DNA of 64,000 nt from Mariprofundus sp. EBB-1. Lineage in GTDB: Bacteria > Pseudomonadota > Zetaproteobacteria > Mariprofundales > Mariprofundaceae. The notes below the pieces were generated by a model. That model ran no database searches, had not been told where the DNA came from, and saw only the letters and a list, made by a program, of their open reading frames with translations. Numbering within the stretch: position 1 is the first letter of the stretch; every line of letters starts with the position of its first letter. The stretch covers positions 1 through 64,000 of the forward strand of contig NZ_RCFQ01000003.1 in assembly GCF_003665155.1 (NCBI RefSeq), read 5' to 3'. This document shows, in pieces, positions 61,593 to 64,000 of this stretch. Both the position numbers and the translations under genes were made by a program.

Positions 61593-63862
61593 TTCCAGTG
61601 CATCAATCCGCGTTCAATAATACGTTTGCTTACCATGCTATCAGCATCCAGTAGCTCAAACACATCTATATCCACACCGCCCAAATTTGTTTTGCCGGCC
61701 TTTAATAACATCCAGGGAGCGTCATTCTCGGATGCTGTCTGCTGGATGACCAGCAGTTCCAGACCGCCATGCGGCAAACGGAATTCATCCAGAACGCCTT
61801 GCACCTGGCTTTTGTTCAAGCGAAAGCTTTTGATGCTGGCTTTTTTTGCAAGCAGTGTGGTCAATTCGGTCATGGCGGCAGCGGTAAAGGCGAAACCGGC
61901 ATTGTGCAATACCTGTATGATATGCCCTTCCGCTGTTTTGACAGGTTCAATGTTTACAGACCCTAAGGGGCTGGTGTTGTTCGCGCTATTGCGCTCATGG
62001 ATGAGTTGGCCAATGCGACTGTCACGCCTGAGTCCTGCCTCGGCTTGCGTTACAGCAAGCGAAAAGGCAATGCGATATTGCCCTATATTTGGATCTTTGA
62101 ATTCAGAAAAGCTCCACTCTCCGGTCATGTCCATACACATCGAAATGGCTGGAACTGCGAGCTTGTCATCGATCTTCTGCTGTGATGATGATGCAAACCA
62201 CTGTTTTAATTGTTGGCGCAAAGCAATGCCTGTTTCTGTGAGATGCAGTACTGAGCCGCGCAAGTTACATCCTGAAGCAGAGCAGGCGTCAAGAAACACA
62301 CCATCTCTGGCATCGATCAAGGATAATATGCCCGGTAAAAAGGTGTTGGTGATATAGGGGCCTGCATCCAAGCCATGCCAGGCCTTTAACCCGGCTAGAT
62401 ATTCCGACCATTCGATGCGCAGGCAGCCCTGACGTTGGGATAAGGCTTTACCGCTGTGTAGTGCTTTAGTGACATCCGGCTGAATGAGAACCAAATCACC
62501 ATCGCGCCAGGCTTTTTCCAGCAGCGCATCGGTTTCGCCACCGCTGCCTTTTCCACTGTTTACATTGCCACCACTGCGTAAGCCACCCGCACTGCGCATG
62601 CTGTTTGTAGAGCGACCTGTAGGGGTACTCTTTTCTTTAGCGGCAAGGCTATCTTTTCTATCGAGCCATGATTTTTCAGATATGCGTCGCGCTACTTCAA
62701 TTTTCACATCTTCATCAAATACTCTGAAAGCCATCAGTGTGATGTTGTCTTCCAACCAAGGCTCATCAGTTTTCTTGGCGGTGCGGTCGCCTTGCATCCA
62801 GGCCAAGAGCCATTTCGCTACCGGTGACTCTTGATTGGCTTTAAGATTATCTATTGCCGCTGTATCCGGTAGAACCTGTCTGGCTAGCAGTTGATCCAGC
62901 TTTTTGGCATCCAGTACATAACGCATCCAGCCACTAAAGTTGCTGTCCATACCGAGCTTCCACAGTGATAAGCGGGCCCAGCAACGGCGCTGTAAATGTG
63001 CCCCGAGTTGATCTTTGGCAAGTAACTGCAGCATGCCACCTTCATTATGCATACCAACCTTGCTTCGCAACAGTCGCATGCGAGGTACGATCTCTGGCTC
63101 TAATCCATAGGCTCGAATCACCCGACTATCATCAGCCAGTAAGGATGCATCCGGTTGATACTGTAAAAAGGCCATTGGTGTGGCCGGTAACATCATCGAC
63201 TCATAAGTGGCGATGCGTGTTACTTCAACGACACCTTCCAGATATCGTTGCAAAAAGCGTTGCAGCGCCCAAACATACAATCCTCCAATAACAGACAAGA
63301 GCACATGGTTGGTTTTCTCAATATGTTCATCGGACAGTTTACCAATGCCTTCACGAATAAGTTTTAGTAGTAGCACATTGATGGCAGGAACCCAGGGGGC
63401 CGCATCTGCTTGATCCTGTTTCCAGCCCTGCTCCCACATCACCTCACATACTTGTAGCAGTGCGTTTGCACCTTCCGGATCTGCACACCAGTGATGTAGC
63501 AGATCCCGTGAAATATGTGGATTCTGCTTGCGCAGATAGGCCACCATACGGCGCACTTTATCGTCCATGTTGGGCAGTTTGTGGGCCGATATTTTTTCGC
63601 CACGCACTTCATAACGCACGGCGTAATCCTGTAGTCGGTGCAGAGCGGTCGAAATGGTTCGCGCCACTTGCGGGTGAATGACATAGGGAATGTATTCACG
63701 GGCATCTTCGCCGGACATACGAATGGGCAATCGATGCACATCAACGGCACAGCGCTGCGCCGGTTGTTCATGACGATTCAGGATTGGCCTGTACCAGCTC
63801 CAGCGGAACGAAAAATAGTCAGGAGAGATCATAGACAAGCAGTTTCCATATAAGCGTGTCAT
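61589..63862 (-). CDS. Hypothetical protein, 757 residues
   Basis: I do not recognise a family. The N-terminal 100 residues contain a basic stretch. The region about 80-420 is helix-rich (LLLKLIREGIGKLSDEHIEKTNHVLLSVIGGLYVWALQRFLQRYLEG). A Ser/Gly-rich low-complexity linker lies at about 425-465 (STPTGRSTNSMRSAGGLRSGGN). A C-terminal part follows with DACSASGCNLRG and a strand-rich end. No clear membrane helix or catalytic motif is seen. The start is uncertain (63862, or ATG 63832). It overlaps tilS by four bases and probably shares its transcript. Confidence 0.7.
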   Translation of the reverse strand: MTRLYGNCLSMISPDYFSFRWSWYRPILNRHEQPAQRCAVDVHRLPIRMSGEDAREYIPYVIHPQVARTISTALHRLQDYAVRYEVRGEKISAHKLPNMDDKVRRMVAYLRKQNPHISRDLLHHWCADPEGANALLQVCEVMWEQGWKQDQADAAPWVPAINVLLLKLIREGIGKLSDEHIEKTNHVLLSVIGGLYVWALQRFLQRYLEGVVEVTRIATYESMMLPATPMAFLQYQPDASLLADDSRVIRAYGLEPEIVPRMRLLRSKVGMHNEGGMLQLLAKDQLGAHLQRRCWARLSLWKLGMDSNFSGWMRYVLDAKKLDQLLARQVLPDTAAIDNLKANQESPVAKWLLAWMQGDRTAKKTDEPWLEDNITLMAFRVFDEDVKIEVARRISEKSWLDRKDSLAAKEKSTPTGRSTNSMRSAGGLRSGGNVNSGKGSGGETDALLEKAWRDGDLVLIQPDVTKALHSGKALSQRQGCLRIEWSEYLAGLKAWHGLDAGPYITNTFLPGILSLIDARDGVFLDACSASGCNLRGSVLHLTETGIALRQQLKQWFASSSQQKIDDKLAVPAISMCMDMTGEWSFSEFKDPNIGQYRIAFSLAVTQAEAGLRRDSRIGQLIHERNSANNTSPLGSVNIEPVKTAEGHIIQVLHNAGFAFTAAAMTELTTLLAKKASIKSFRLNKSQVQGVLDEFRLPHGGLELLVIQQTASENDAPWMLLKAGKTNLGGVDIDVFELLDADSMVSKRIIERGLMHWK

Positions 63863-63907
63863 TAATCAAGGGATGGACTTTTCTAATTAGATGCTAGCAT
63901 ACGGCAT

Positions 63908-64000
63908 ATGAGAATTGTTCACCATTCATTTTATACGTTTTGCAGGGCGTTGGGTTTCGCGTTTTTGTTGAATTCAAGTGTTTCTTGTGCTGCAAAAGCA
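63908..64000 (+). CDS. Secreted protein, N-terminal part only
   Basis: A frame begins with ATG at 63908 and runs off the right edge (31 codons visible). It starts MRIVHHSF, continues with a hydrophobic core (ALGFAFLLN) and then SSVSCAAKA, which looks like a signal peptide; the Cys does not sit in a clean lipobox. No strong ribosome site is present. It is divergent from the 757-residue gene with a 45-bp gap. Family unknown. Confidence 0.45.
   Translation, partial: MRIVHHSFYTFCRALGFAFLLNSSVSCAAKA

Noticed and set aside
61626-62357. Open frame of 243 codons opposite the 757-residue gene
   Set aside because: The minus-strand frame is far longer and is coupled to tilS; the plus-strand frame has no start signal.
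1-64000. CRISPR array, rRNA or tRNA genes
   Set aside because: I saw no regularly spaced repeats, no rRNA-like stretch and no cloverleaf with the TTCGAATC-type arm in any intergenic gap; the long genes leave little space.

Overview
The window is a dense bacterial chromosome segment. It carries about 57 protein-coding genes, two of them cut by the window edges. I recognised no rRNA, tRNA or CRISPR array. Cell-envelope genes dominate. MurE has the DNPR motif for meso-diaminopimelate, and LpxC implies lipid A, so this is a Gram-negative. The mix of a complete dcw cluster, a CdaA-CdaR-GlmM cassette, a membrane pyrophosphatase and proteobacterial-type HflD, YbiT and AmpD fits a proteobacterium. 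My best guess is a Zetaproteobacterium (Mariprofundus or a relative). That guess comes from remembered gene content, not from a search.

Layout. 1-13.6 kb: mixed housekeeping genes: hflD, a DUF455 ferritin-like protein, serB, an acyl-CoA synthetase, hemC, rsmD, a pair of M16 peptidases (one catalytic, one lacking the zinc motif), the ABC-F protein ybiT, cstA and a parvulin lipoprotein. 13.6-19.4 kb: an accessory island of two translationally coupled genes, an AAA/DUF4143 ATPase and a 1351-residue STAND/NACHT-type NTPase ending in a PD-(D/E)XK-like nuclease. This is the best candidate for an undescribed (probably anti-phage) system. 19.4-24.5 kb: rplY-pth-ychF-ppa and a K+-dependent-type membrane pyrophosphatase. 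24.6-27.1 kb: a lone secretin-N-domain protein, a CDF metal exporter and ampD.

27.2-46.3 kb (minus strand): the complete division and cell-wall cluster mraZ-rsmH-ftsL-ftsI-murE-murF-mraY-murD-ftsW-murG-murC-murB-ddl-ftsQ-ftsA-ftsZ-lpxC. Almost every junction from mraZ to ftsA overlaps or touches. Transcription probably starts at a promoter next to three MraZ boxes spaced exactly 10 bp apart, and ends at a terminator after lpxC. Divergent from it (46.7-54.7 kb, plus strand) runs the phospholipid/fatty-acid operon yceD-rpmF-plsX-fabH-fabD-fabG-acpP-fabF, followed by a pabB/trpE-like gene. Envelope wall synthesis and membrane lipid synthesis therefore fire away from one shared 570-bp control region.

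54.7-63.9 kb (minus strand): an unidentified 757-residue protein, then tilS, ftsH, folP, cdaA (diadenylate cyclase), cdaR and glmM. This joins c-di-AMP signalling to UDP-GlcNAc precursor supply.

Non-coding points of note: a structured leader before rplY, a long hairpin leader before plsX, a (CA)n tract between ftsA and ftsZ, a dispersed-type inverted repeat between fabH and fabD, a MITE-like palindrome after fabF, and an intrinsic terminator lying inside the 5' end of the pabB-like frame.
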